Positions 16,014-24,919 of a stretch of 64,000 bases of DNA are shown piece after piece (positions within the stretch are counted from its first letter, which is position 1; every line of letters begins with the position of its first letter). A program made the position numbers and the translations under genes. Location: positions 62,001 to 126,000 of the forward strand of contig NZ_FWFF01000008.1 in assembly GCF_900163715.1 (NCBI RefSeq), written 5' to 3'. This DNA comes from Brevibacterium yomogidense (GTDB taxonomy: Bacteria > Actinomycetota > Actinomycetes > Actinomycetales > Brevibacteriaceae). The notes under the pieces were generated by a model. That model was given only the letters and a program-made list of their open reading frames with translations. It was not told the DNA's origin and ran no database searches.

Positions 16014-16997
16014 ATGACCGAGGACCCCTCCACTCCACTGGCCGAGCCCGCTGGCCGTCCACCGGCCGGACGTGCTGCCGCTGCACCTGCGGGACCTGCT
16101 GCCGTCGTGTCGGGACTGAGCGCGTTCCCACTCACACCGATCCACGACGGTCGGATCGACGAGGCCGCCGTCGTCCGGATCATCGAGCGGCTCGCGGGTG
16201 CGGGCGTCGATTCGATCGGCGCGCTCGGGTCGACGGGGTCATACGCCTACCTCACCGGCGAGGAGCGTGCACGAGTCGCCCGGCTGGCGATCGAGCACGC
16301 GGGTGACGTCCCGGTGATCGTGGGCATCGGTGCTCTGCGCACCGAGCACGTCCTCGAGCTGGCAGAAGACGCGCAGTCCGCCGGTGCGGCTGGGGTGCTC
16401 CTGGCCCCCATGACCTACCAGGCGCTCACACCCGACGATGTGTACGGACTCTACGAGGACGTCACCGCTGAGCTGTCCGTCCCACTGGTCGTCTATGACA
16501 ACCCCGGAACCACGCACGTGGCGTTCACGGACGAGCTCTATGCGGCGATCGCCTCCCTGCCCCACGTCGCGTCCTTCAAGATCCCGGGTGTGCCGGCGGA
16601 CCCCGCCGAGGCCCGGGCCCGCATCGCACAGCTGGCCGCCCTCCTGCCCGAGGACGTGAGCCTGGGTGTCTCCGGTGACGCGTTCGGCGCCGCAGGACTG
16701 CTGTCGGGCTGCGATGCGTGGTACTCCGTCATCGCCGGCATCCTGCCCGACGAGACGGCAGCGATCGCACGTGCGGCACAGGCGGGAGACGCCCAGGAGG
16801 CTCAGCGCAGGAGCGACCTGCTCCAGCCCGTGTGGGACCTCTTCGCCGCCCACGGCAGCCTGCGGGTGGCGGCATCGATCGCGGAGCACCTCCGGCTCGC
16901 CGCACGCCCGAGCCTGCCCCGTCCCGTGCGCGGACTCACCGACGCGCAGCACGCTGAGGTGGCAGCCGCTCTCGACACGTTGGGAACTGCACCATGA
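16014..16997 (+). CDS. Dihydrodipicolinate synthase/N-acetylneuraminate lyase-family aldolase
   Basis: 327 residues, TIM-barrel class I aldolase family. After a 30-residue Ala/Pro-rich leader come LSAFPLTPIHDGRIDEAA, ALGSTGSYAYLTGEER, LVVYDNPGTTHVAF (Tyr) and ASFKIPGVP (the Schiff-base Lys). The DapA fingerprint GTTGE is replaced by GSTGSYAYL and the YYxxP loop by TYQALTP, so it is probably not a DHDPS but a 2-oxo-acid aldolase or dehydratase of unknown substrate. ATG 16014 follows ATAGGAGAACGAC. It overlaps yggS by four bases and follows tetR by 12, suggesting a three-gene unit. Confidence 0.85.
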   Translation: MTEDPSTPLAEPAGRPPAGRAAAAPAGPAAVVSGLSAFPLTPIHDGRIDEAAVVRIIERLAGAGVDSIGALGSTGSYAYLTGEERARVARLAIEHAGDVPVIVGIGALRTEHVLELAEDAQSAGAAGVLLAPMTYQALTPDDVYGLYEDVTAELSVPLVVYDNPGTTHVAFTDELYAAIASLPHVASFKIPGVPADPAEARARIAQLAALLPEDVSLGVSGDAFGAAGLLSGCDAWYSVIAGILPDETAAIARAAQAGDAQEAQRRSDLLQPVWDLFAAHGSLRVAASIAEHLRLAARPSLPRPVRGLTDAQHAEVAAALDTLGTAP

Positions 16998-17767
16998 CGG
17001 AGACAGGGGACCAGCGCTCCGCGTACCCGACGGCGGAGACCGTCGAGGACTTCGCCGCCAACCTGGCGGACGTACGATCACGCATCGACGCGGCGGCGGC
17101 ACGCAGCGGACGTGACGGACGGGCTGTGAGGCTGCTGCCCGTGAGCAAGACGGTGCCCCAGGAGCGCATCCGGCTGGCCGTCGCGGCGGGCTGCACGCAG
17201 CTGGGGGAGAACAAGGTCCAGGAGGCCGTGCGGAAGCACGGGGAGATGTCTGACCTGGACGTCGACTGGGCGGTCATCGGTCATCTCCAGCGGAACAAGG
17301 CCCGCGATGTCGCAGCATTCGCAGCGGAGTTCCACGCGTTGGATTCGCTGCGCGTGGCGGAGGCCCTGGACCGCAGACTGCAGGCGGCCGGTCGAGGGAT
17401 CGATGTGTACGTCCAGGTCAACACGTCAGCGGAGGAGCAGAAGTACGGCCTCGAACCGGAAGCCGTGCAGGATGTGCTCGAGGCGCTGCCGCAGTTCAGC
17501 TCCCTGCGCGTGCGCGGACTCATGACGCTGGCGGTCTTCACGACGGACACCGACAGGGTGCGGGAGTGCTTCCGCGTCCTGCGGACCGTGCGCGATCGGG
17601 CACGGTCCGCGGATCCCGCACTCATCGGACCGGGAGAGCTGTCGATGGGCATGTCCGGTGACTATGAGGCAGCCGTCGAGGAGGGAGCCGACGTCGTCCG
17701 GGTCGGGCAGGCGATCTTCGGAGCCCGCACGACCCCGGACTCGGACTACTGGCCCGGGCTGACCTGA
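16994..17767 (+). CDS. yggS: YggS-family pyridoxal-phosphate homeostasis protein
   Basis: 257 residues, TIM-barrel fold of alanine racemase type without a catalytic partner domain. The PLP lysine is in LLPVSKTVP; other family marks are LGENKVQEA, WAVIGHLQRNKAR, VNTSAEEQKYGL, LRVRGLMTLAVFT and LSMGMSGDYEAAVEEGADVVRVGQ (in part). Such proteins bind PLP and buffer its pool and that of 2-oxo and amino acids; no reaction is established. In actinobacteria yggS usually lies in the division cluster next to sepF, so this copy, coupled by four bases to an aldolase, is in an unusual place. Confidence 0.93.
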   Translation: MTETGDQRSAYPTAETVEDFAANLADVRSRIDAAAARSGRDGRAVRLLPVSKTVPQERIRLAVAAGCTQLGENKVQEAVRKHGEMSDLDVDWAVIGHLQRNKARDVAAFAAEFHALDSLRVAEALDRRLQAAGRGIDVYVQVNTSAEEQKYGLEPEAVQDVLEALPQFSSLRVRGLMTLAVFTTDTDRVRECFRVLRTVRDRARSADPALIGPGELSMGMSGDYEAAVEEGADVVRVGQAIFGARTTPDSDYWPGLT

Positions 17768-17792
17768 GGACTGACTGTTCCGCTCAGTCCTC
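17766..17792. terminator. Bidirectional terminator between yggS and the flotillin gene
   Basis: GAGGACTGA (17766-17774) and TCAGTCCTC (17784-17792) form a nine-base stem with a nine-base loop, spanning the two convergent stop codons. Confidence 0.55.
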
Positions 17793-19277
17793 TGCAGCCT
17801 CGGCGGACGGCGTCGCGGTGGGAGATGCCGCGGGCGGTGGAGTGGGCGCGGCCGCGGGCGTCGCCCGATCCGGAACAGTCCCGCCGCTGCGGGCCTCCAT
17901 GGCGCCCCGGAGGAACTCGCCCAGGTCCAGACCCGTCGTGGACTTGAGCATCTCGATCGTCTCCCGCATGCCCACGGAGACGTTCTTGCTGAGCTTCGCC
18001 TCGCCGTCGGAGGAGACGACGGAGAGGGACTCGATGTTGCTGTAGGGCGCGGCCAGTTCGTGCGCGATCTTCGGCAGCGCCTCCAGGATCTGGGAGAGCA
18101 CGGCCGCTTCGTTGAACTGCTTGTACGCCTCGGCTGATGCGAGGACGGCCTCGGCCTCCGCCTTGCCCTTCTCGGAGATCGAGCTGGCCTCCGCCGCACC
18201 CTGCAGCTTGACGGCCTCGGCATCCGCGCGTCCGCGCTCGGAGATCGACAGAGCCTGTGCTCGCGCATCGATCTCGAAGGCCCGCGCCTTGTTCTCCGAT
18301 TCCGCCAGTGCGGCCTGTGCTGCCTGCTCGCGCTTGTAGCGCTCAGCATCCGCGCGGCGCTCGGTCTCATACCTCTGCGCGTCGGCGGGCTTGCGGACCT
18401 CGCCGATGAGCTCGCGCTCCCGCAGCTCATTCTTCTGCTCCGCGATCTTCTGCTGCTCGTCCAGGATGCGCTGCTCCTGCTCGCGTGTCGCGAGCTCCTC
18501 CGCGGCTGCAGCGGCCGCGCGCTGGACCGCTGTCTCCTTCTGGATCTCCGCATTGCGCAGGTCGACGGCCTTCTGCGACTCAGCGATGTCCTGCCGGTCG
18601 CGGTTCTCCGACTCCGTCGATTCGCGCAGCGATTCGGATTCCGCGATGCGCGCCTTCTTCGCGACGAGTGCGGCCTCCGGCCGACCGAGGTCGCGCAGGT
18701 AGTCGCTGTCGTCCTCGACGGAGATGATCTGGAAGGTGTCGATGACGAGGCCCTGGTTGTTCATCGATCCCGCGGCGTCATCCTGCACCTGCGAGGCGAA
18801 GCTCGCGCGGTCCCGGAGCACCTGCTCGACGGAGAGTGTGCCGACGACGGCGCGCAGCGTGCCGGAGAGGATCTCCTGGCAGTACGACTCGATGCTGTCC
18901 TGCTGGTCGAGGAAGCGCTGAGCGGCCTTGCGGATATCGCTCATCTCCTCGCCGACCTTGATCTGGGCGACACCCTTGAGGCGGAGGAAGATGCCGTTGA
19001 GCGAGTAGCCCTCGACCTCCACCTGGATCTGGCGGGAGCTGAGTGACAGGACGTGCGCGCGGTCGAAGAGGGGGCGGACGATCGCGCGTCCGCCCACGAC
19101 GATCCGCGCACCGTCCTTGAGATCGATGTCGCCCTTCTTCGCGGGGGCGCGCCCCGTGATGACGAGGGCCTCATTGGGGGCCGCGACGCGATACGCGCGG
19201 ATGAACATGATGAACGCGATGAGGCCCACGACCGCGAGGACCACGACGACTGCGCCGATGATGATGACGGATTGCAC
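17784..19277 (-). CDS. Flotillin-family SPFH protein
   Basis: 497 residues. A single N-terminal membrane helix (VIIIGAVVVVLAVVGLIAFIMF) is followed by an SPFH/PHB domain (about residues 30-200; RIVVGGRAIVRPLFDRAHVLS, with SLSSRQIQVEVEGYSLNGIF). A long Glu/Ala-rich coiled coil (about 210-400) contains the alternating ERADAEAVKLQGAAEA-type repeats of flotillins, and the end is Ala/Pro/Thr-rich. Flotillins scaffold ordered membrane regions and affect fluidity and secretion. Start GTG 19277 has AAGGGG seven bases ahead. No NfeD-type partner lies nearby; the next gene is the divergent three-repeat protein. Confidence 0.92.
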   Translation of the reverse strand: MQSVIIIGAVVVVLAVVGLIAFIMFIRAYRVAAPNEALVITGRAPAKKGDIDLKDGARIVVGGRAIVRPLFDRAHVLSLSSRQIQVEVEGYSLNGIFLRLKGVAQIKVGEEMSDIRKAAQRFLDQQDSIESYCQEILSGTLRAVVGTLSVEQVLRDRASFASQVQDDAAGSMNNQGLVIDTFQIISVEDDSDYLRDLGRPEAALVAKKARIAESESLRESTESENRDRQDIAESQKAVDLRNAEIQKETAVQRAAAAAAEELATREQEQRILDEQQKIAEQKNELRERELIGEVRKPADAQRYETERRADAERYKREQAAQAALAESENKARAFEIDARAQALSISERGRADAEAVKLQGAAEASSISEKGKAEAEAVLASAEAYKQFNEAAVLSQILEALPKIAHELAAPYSNIESLSVVSSDGEAKLSKNVSVGMRETIEMLKSTTGLDLGEFLRGAMEARSGGTVPDRATPAAAPTPPPAASPTATPSAEAAED

Positions 19278-19367
19278 GAGAGTGCCCCTTCGGTGGTGCG
19301 GCTGGTGTCTTCAGCCTATACGCAGGATTCGCGCGGGGACTCGTCAGAAGCGGTGCAGAATTGGCTC

Positions 19368-22325
19368 ATGACGTCACCGCATCCCACCGCGAGCACCGCT
19401 CAGCCTCCTGACCGCAGCTCCTTCGCCGGCCGCCTCATGCTGCAGGTCGCCGCGGGCATGGAGGAGATGGACCGTCTCCAGTGGAAGGTCGTCGACTGGG
19501 TGGAGAGCGGCGGCAGGGCGGAACGTGCAGACGGTGACCTCGGTGACCTCGGTGACCTCGGTGACCTCGGTGAGGCGGGTGAGGCGGGTGAGGTCGGTGA
19601 CGCGGACGACGCGCTGCTGCTGCTCGAGGACCTGGTGCGTGCTCATGACGCAGCAGTGGGCGAGCGGAGTGAGGACACCGTCGCCCTCCTCCAGGCGTTC
19701 GGGGAGCTCCAGGGGGAGCACGGGATCCTGGCGGTCTCCTCGGACATGGACCGGAGGGGCGCACATGCCGCAGGCGAAGCACTCAGCTGTGTCGTTCCGG
19801 ATGTGCGAGGGTGGCTCACCCTCGAGCAGACGGCTGTCGAGGAAGCGGTGCTCACCGGCCGCCTCGTCCTGGGCACGGCGGGACCGGTCGTGGACACGGC
19901 GCTCGCTGTGCTGTGTGCCCACGGTCTGGCGGCTGCGGTGCTGTCCACACCCGATGGCGACGACGCGGTCGTCCTCGACGGGTTCGTCTACGCGTCCCCG
20001 CGCGATGACGCCGGGGCGCTCGCAGCAGTCCACATGCGCGGACCCCGCTTCGAGGTGGTCCAGACGTCCGGCGTCTCCTCCGCGACGTTCCTCAGTCTGC
20101 TGACCGGTCGGCCGGGCACGTCGGCGTCCGCGGCTGTGGCTCCCGTCCGCGTCTGGAACGGCTTCGGATGGCTCCTCGAAGCGGACGGGGACACGCTGCG
20201 GCTCCGCCACCTGCGATCTCCGTGGTCGTATACGGCGCCGCTGGGTGGCGACGGGGAGACGGGCGAGCTGGTCGATGCACTCATCGCCGGAGACATACGG
20301 AAGCTGAGAGCCCACCCGTGGGAGCGCAGCCATTCTCAGCAGCCCTCTCGCGCGCCGGGGAGCGCCCGCCACCCATCCTCCGGCACTGTGTACCCGCCTG
20401 ATCGCCGCACCCTGCCGGGGTCGATGATGCTCATGGTCGCATCCGGCATATCCCGGTCGTACGACGATCTCCAAGCGGAGGCGCTGTTGCTCGCGGACGG
20501 TCATGGCGTGCTCACCCCTGAAGAGGCGCTGCTGCTCCTGGACGATGTGCTCACGCTCCACGACGAGGCGGTTGGCACGTTCTCGACCGACTTCTTCCGA
20601 GCGATGACGGCGTTCCAGAGCGTGCACGACCACGGCCTCGCGATGGGACTGCCAGCGGGGCGATCCACCACGGCGCGTGAGAGCGCCGACCAGGTCGTCG
20701 ACCTCGTGCCGGGAGCGGTCGGTCGGGCATGGGCGGAACGGCGATCCTTCGAGCAGGCGGTCCTCACCGGCTCCCTCCCGGTAGCCGTCGGCGGTGCCGA
20801 CCCGATCAAGGATTCCACGGATGCGGCAGCGTTGGCGGCTGATGTCTTCAGGGATGGGGGCCTGGATGTGCGGTGGGATGGGTCGGCGCACTCTCGTGTC
20901 GTGCTCGAGCCGCTGGACTGGGCGCTCACCCATGATGCGGGAGAGGAGCTCACGCTGCGTCGGGTGTGGGGCCCCGGAACGGGGATGCTCGCCGACGAGC
21001 AGGTGACCCCCGAATCCGTGCTCGCCGCGGTCCACTCGATCGATGGCCGCCGAGGCCCTGCCCACCGTCGCGTCGAGGTGTGGACGGGACAGGGCTGGCA
21101 GCTGGAGGTCGAACGGAGCGTCGTGCGGCTCACGCACGTGCGCTCGCCGCGTGTGCACACGCGGCGGCGGCCCTCTCCGAACGTTCTGGGCGAGTGGATC
21201 GATGCGTTCCTCGCCGGACGGATCGCGGATCTGCTGGCGCACGACTGGGAGGTGAGCACACCTGGGATCGTGGCGAAGCGCAGGAAAGGTGGGCGCGGTC
21301 CGGCGACCCGGATGCATCCCGCCTTCTCGACTGCTCATCCGCCAGGGGACGGATCGCTGGAGGGCACCCTCATGCTCGATGTGGCGATCGGCGTGCACGA
21401 CGTCTCCACTCTGAGCACGGAGGCGGCGGAGCGTGCGGGTTCCACGGACGAGGCGGATTCCACTGAGGAGCAGGGGACGTCGCTGGTGGACGATCTCATC
21501 CGACTCCACGACGAGGTGGTGGAGGGCGCTGATTCGTCCGTGGGCCCGATCATGGCCGCGTTCGCTGCGCTGGAGAAGCGGGGGATCCTCGTGGTCCTCG
21601 GCGCGGCAGACGTGCAGTACGGTCACGACCAGGGGATCGAGCGGGTGGGCGCGCTGATCGCAGAGGACCCGGGGGCCACGGTCCGCGGGTATGTCTTCAG
21701 CCACGACCAGGACCTCGCACGCGCGGTGCAGGACGGTGAGCTGCTCATCGGGTTCGGCGCGGTGCCGGCTACTCGCAGTGCAGATGCGGCGATCGCTGCG
21801 GAGGCGGTCGCCGCGCTGCGTGCCCAGGGGCTCGACGTGGAGTGGGACGGGCATGCAGGATCGAGGATCACGGTCGATCACGTGGTCTGGGCGGCGCCCG
21901 CAGGCGGTGGTGCCGATGACGTGCAGACGTGGCTGCGGGGGTGCTCCGATGACGAGCACGACGGCGCCGACCAGTCTCGGGTCCGGACTGTCTGGCTGAC
22001 TGATCGGTGGGGATCCGAGTCGGATGGCGCCGCGGCCTCGGACGCGACAGGGATCGTCCAGGCGTTCGCCGTGCTCTACGGCGCCCTGTTCGACGAGGCG
22101 TACGCGGATGATGCGGAGCACACAGTGGTCGCCGTGACCGACAGCGACGGGTGGGCGCTCGAGTTCGGTCAGGCCTCGGCGTCACTCGAGAACGTGGAGG
22201 CGAACGCGCCTGCCCCGTCGCTTCGCGGAGCGCTGACTGACAGGGCAGAAGCGCTCGCACTCGTGGAGACCTTCCTCTCCGGGGGTGCCGAAGCCGTCCG
22301 GGCTGGCCTGCGAGCCCAGAGCTGA
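19368..22325 (+). CDS. Large protein with three diverged DUF6891-like repeats
   Basis: 985 residues from ATG 19368, the first good start after the divergent flotillin start. Three copies of a ~320-residue pattern follow one another. Each begins with a short leader motif (AGRLMLQVAAGM, PGSMMLMVASGI, EGTLMLDVAIGV), then an acidic LLLLEDLVRAHDAAVG-type helix, a FxALExxGI segment, a ...VRGYVFSHDQDLARAVQDGELLIGFGAV-type core (best kept in copy three), VAALRAQGLDVEWDGHAGSR, and a final domain with VWNGFGWLLEADGDTLRLRH (or WTGQGWQLEVERSVVRLTHV, DSDGWALEFGQ). Copy three strongly recalls DUF6891, a family of unknown function. No signal peptide or membrane helix: likely a cytoplasmic acidic protein. 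Function unknown. Confidence 0.85.
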   Translation: MTSPHPTASTAQPPDRSSFAGRLMLQVAAGMEEMDRLQWKVVDWVESGGRAERADGDLGDLGDLGDLGEAGEAGEVGDADDALLLLEDLVRAHDAAVGERSEDTVALLQAFGELQGEHGILAVSSDMDRRGAHAAGEALSCVVPDVRGWLTLEQTAVEEAVLTGRLVLGTAGPVVDTALAVLCAHGLAAAVLSTPDGDDAVVLDGFVYASPRDDAGALAAVHMRGPRFEVVQTSGVSSATFLSLLTGRPGTSASAAVAPVRVWNGFGWLLEADGDTLRLRHLRSPWSYTAPLGGDGETGELVDALIAGDIRKLRAHPWERSHSQQPSRAPGSARHPSSGTVYPPDRRTLPGSMMLMVASGISRSYDDLQAEALLLADGHGVLTPEEALLLLDDVLTLHDEAVGTFSTDFFRAMTAFQSVHDHGLAMGLPAGRSTTARESADQVVDLVPGAVGRAWAERRSFEQAVLTGSLPVAVGGADPIKDSTDAAALAADVFRDGGLDVRWDGSAHSRVVLEPLDWALTHDAGEELTLRRVWGPGTGMLADEQVTPESVLAAVHSIDGRRGPAHRRVEVWTGQGWQLEVERSVVRLTHVRSPRVHTRRRPSPNVLGEWIDAFLAGRIADLLAHDWEVSTPGIVAKRRKGGRGPATRMHPAFSTAHPPGDGSLEGTLMLDVAIGVHDVSTLSTEAAERAGSTDEADSTEEQGTSLVDDLIRLHDEVVEGADSSVGPIMAAFAALEKRGILVVLGAADVQYGHDQGIERVGALIAEDPGATVRGYVFSHDQDLARAVQDGELLIGFGAVPATRSADAAIAAEAVAALRAQGLDVEWDGHAGSRITVDHVVWAAPAGGGADDVQTWLRGCSDDEHDGADQSRVRTVWLTDRWGSESDGAAASDATGIVQAFAVLYGALFDEAYADDAEHTVVAVTDSDGWALEFGQASASLENVEANAPAPSLRGALTDRAEALALVETFLSGGAEAVRAGLRAQS
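19533..19604 (+). repeat. Eight 9-nt tandem units in the triple-repeat gene
   Basis: Eight units of GGTGACCTC or close variants, giving a GDLGDLGDLGDLGEAGEAGE-type run in the linker of the first repeat. Confidence 0.9.
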
Positions 22326-22374
22326 GCCGCTCAGCCGCCAGCCTGCAGCCGCCAGCAAAAGCCGACGACCAGCC

Positions 22375-24666
22375 TCAGCGGTCCTCCGACGTCCGTTCTC
22401 CGTCGTCACGGGCGGTGCGGATCGACGGACGGACGGCCTCGACCTCGTGCGTGGAATCCGGCACGGCTGGGATCGGTCCGGAGCTGGGCGGAGTGGGCGG
22501 TGTGAGGACCGACTGGTACGAGTGCTCGTGCGAGTACTCGAGGAACGACAGGTGCGTCTCGTACCGGTCGAGCACGTCGTCGATGATCTGCTGGGCGGTC
22601 AGGCCCATGAGGTCGTAGCCCTCGGACCCGGTGTGGGTGAAGACCTCGATCTGGAAGTACACGTCGTCGCCGCGTGCGGCATTCCGCGCCCCGAACTCGG
22701 GGACGCGATAGGCGACGGCCGTGACCTGGTAGAGGAAGCTCCGGTGCTCGCCCATGTCGACTCGCAGCAGCGTGTCGGTGAGGCCGGTCTCCTCGTTGGT
22801 GGAGCGGGACAGATCGATCTGGCTGCCCTGTGTGCGGAACTCCGTGGCGACGGCGTCGAGTGCCGGACGCACGATCTCCTCGAGGAACCGTTCGGCCGAC
22901 CGCTCGGAGGGATAGGAGCGCATGCCGGCCAGTCGCTGGCGCCAGGTCTTCTCCGGCGCCCTGCCGCCGTGGGCCGCGGATCCGCGATGGCGACGGGACC
23001 TGCCCTCCCGCTCTGCGCGCTCCATCCTGAGGACCTTCGAGAAGGACGCCATGACGAGATACGCGATGACCGTGACCGGCAGCGCGAAGATGAGCGTCGC
23101 GTACTCCATCGTCGTCACGCCGCCGGCGACCAGCATCGAGATCGTCAGCAGTGCGGTGAGCAGCGCCCAGAAGATGCGCAGCCACTTCGCCCCGTCCTGC
23201 GAGGGGTCCGGGATGGTCGAGGAGAAGTTCGACATGACCATCGCGCCGGAGTTCGCACTCGTGAGGTAGAAGAGCAGGCCGGACAGCGTGGCGAGGCCGA
23301 TGAGGAACGCCGCGCCGGGGAACTGTTCGAGCAGGGCGTACCAGCCCTGCTCCGGGGAGTCGATCGCAAGCTGTGCGAAGTCTCGATCACCGGAGAACAC
23401 GCGGGCCAGCGCGGAGTTGCCGAAGATCGACACGATGAAGAAGTCGCAGAGCACGGGGGCCGTGATCGCAGCGATGACGAACTCGCGCAGGGTGCGACCA
23501 CGGGAGATGCGGGCGAGGAACAGCCCGACGAAGGGGCCCCAGGCCAGCCAGAACGCCCAGAAGAAGAGGGTCCAGCCGCCCATCCACTCAGCGCCGCCCT
23601 CCTGGTAGGCGAACGTCTGGAGGGTTCGCTCCGGAAGGCTGAAGATGAATCGGCCGATGTTCTCGACCAGCGCGTTGAGGAGGAACGCGGTCTGACCGGT
23701 GACGAGGATGTATACCATCATCGCGGCGCAGCTCCAGAGGTTGAGCTCGGAGATGATCCGGATGCCCTTGTCGACGCCGGAGGTGCAGGCGGCGATGGTC
23801 ATGACGACCGCGACGGCCACGAGCGCGATCTGCAGTGCGAGGCCCTGGGGGAGGCCGAACAGCCAGGAGAAGCCCACGTTGAGCAGCACGACGCCGATGC
23901 CCATCGACGTCGCGACGCCGAACACGGTGCCGACCAGCGCGAAGATGTCGATGACGTCACCGGTCGCACCGCGGACGCGCTTGCCCAGCAGCGGGTAGAG
24001 AGCGGCGCGGATCGAGAGGGGCATGCCCCACCGGTACGCGAAGTAGCCCATCGCCATGCCGAGCAGCGAGTACATCGACCAGCCGGCGATGCCGTAGTGG
24101 AACATCGTCCACACGACCGCGTCCTGCGCGGCGGCAGCGGATTCCGGCTCCGCGTTGACCGGCAGGAGGAACTGGGTGATGGGGCCGGTCACGGAGTAGA
24201 ACAGCATGTCGATGCCGACCCCTGCGGCGAAGAGCATCGCCACCCACGTGAAGAGGTTGTACTGGGGCCGCGAGTGATCGGGGCCCAGGCGCACCTTGCC
24301 CTCCTTGGACAGCGCGACCCACAAAACGAAGACGATGACGATCGTGACGGTGACGACGTAGAACCAGCCCAGGTTCGCAGCGATCCAGTCGACGGCCGAC
24401 TTCATCGTCGACTGGGCGGAGTCCGGCTGGAGGATCGCCCACACGGAGAAGGCGACGATGATCAGTGAGGCTGAGAGGAAGACCCTCCAGTTCACGCGCG
24501 CACCGGGGTGCTGCGTGAGCTCGGTGCGTCCGCGCTGCAGCTCCTCGCTGGAGATCGGAGGACGACCCTCGGCCTCGGTCGCGCTGCGGTGAGACTTCCG
24601 CTCCGTGCCGCCGAACTTCTCGCGTTCGACCACGGGACGCTTCGCCTGATCGTCGACTTCAGCCAT
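22375..24666 (-). CDS. BCCT-family transporter, BetT-like
   Basis: 763 residues, a betaine/choline/carnitine transporter with twelve membrane helices and long ends. The ~75-residue N-terminus is hydrophilic. The BCCT fingerprint GWTLFFWAFWLAWGPFVGLF and LARISRGRTLREFV lie in the middle, and GVGIDMLFYSVTGP is an earlier marker. The ~170-residue cytoplasmic C-terminus (FLEYSHEHSYQSVL near the end) is of the long BetT type that regulates activation by osmolarity. Likely imports choline or a related quaternary amine with H+ or Na+. Start taken at ATG 24666. The GAF regulator lies upstream on the same strand, 253 bases away. Confidence 0.92.
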   Translation of the reverse strand: MAEVDDQAKRPVVEREKFGGTERKSHRSATEAEGRPPISSEELQRGRTELTQHPGARVNWRVFLSASLIIVAFSVWAILQPDSAQSTMKSAVDWIAANLGWFYVVTVTIVIVFVLWVALSKEGKVRLGPDHSRPQYNLFTWVAMLFAAGVGIDMLFYSVTGPITQFLLPVNAEPESAAAAQDAVVWTMFHYGIAGWSMYSLLGMAMGYFAYRWGMPLSIRAALYPLLGKRVRGATGDVIDIFALVGTVFGVATSMGIGVVLLNVGFSWLFGLPQGLALQIALVAVAVVMTIAACTSGVDKGIRIISELNLWSCAAMMVYILVTGQTAFLLNALVENIGRFIFSLPERTLQTFAYQEGGAEWMGGWTLFFWAFWLAWGPFVGLFLARISRGRTLREFVIAAITAPVLCDFFIVSIFGNSALARVFSGDRDFAQLAIDSPEQGWYALLEQFPGAAFLIGLATLSGLLFYLTSANSGAMVMSNFSSTIPDPSQDGAKWLRIFWALLTALLTISMLVAGGVTTMEYATLIFALPVTVIAYLVMASFSKVLRMERAEREGRSRRHRGSAAHGGRAPEKTWRQRLAGMRSYPSERSAERFLEEIVRPALDAVATEFRTQGSQIDLSRSTNEETGLTDTLLRVDMGEHRSFLYQVTAVAYRVPEFGARNAARGDDVYFQIEVFTHTGSEGYDLMGLTAQQIIDDVLDRYETHLSFLEYSHEHSYQSVLTPPTPPSSGPIPAVPDSTHEVEAVRPSIRTARDDGERTSEDR

Positions 24667-24919
24667 ACAGTAGATCCACACCTTTCGCCGGTGACGAGGG
24701 ATTCATGCACGGGGCGGAGGATTCTCTGACAGAGCTCCGAGCCCGCGCACAGAGCAACCTGCCCTACTGTAGCGGCGTCCTCATGAATATCGAACAGGAA
24801 GTCGTTTGTCTATCGAACGGCATGCGTGATGCGGAGCACTGTGGACTGTCATCGATAGCCCCGCGGATCCGCATCGTGACGCTTGCTGCTCTCTGTGAAT
24901 GCGCTGGTGCGACGCCTGC
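24667..24919. other. Upstream region of the BCCT transporter gene
   Basis: 253 bases with no convincing reading frame. It contains two direct copies of TATCGAAC (near 24787 and 24811), about 25 bases apart, which could be regulator sites. No strong hairpin is seen after the GAF gene. Confidence 0.35.

Noticed and set aside
19374..22121. 915-residue minus-strand frame across the triple-repeat gene
   Set aside because: Arg/His/Asp/Pro-rich shadow without motifs; the plus frame shows three internally similar domains and normal composition.
22285..24468. 727-residue plus frame across the BCCT gene
   Set aside because: Highly charged shadow; the minus frame has the BCCT signature and helices.
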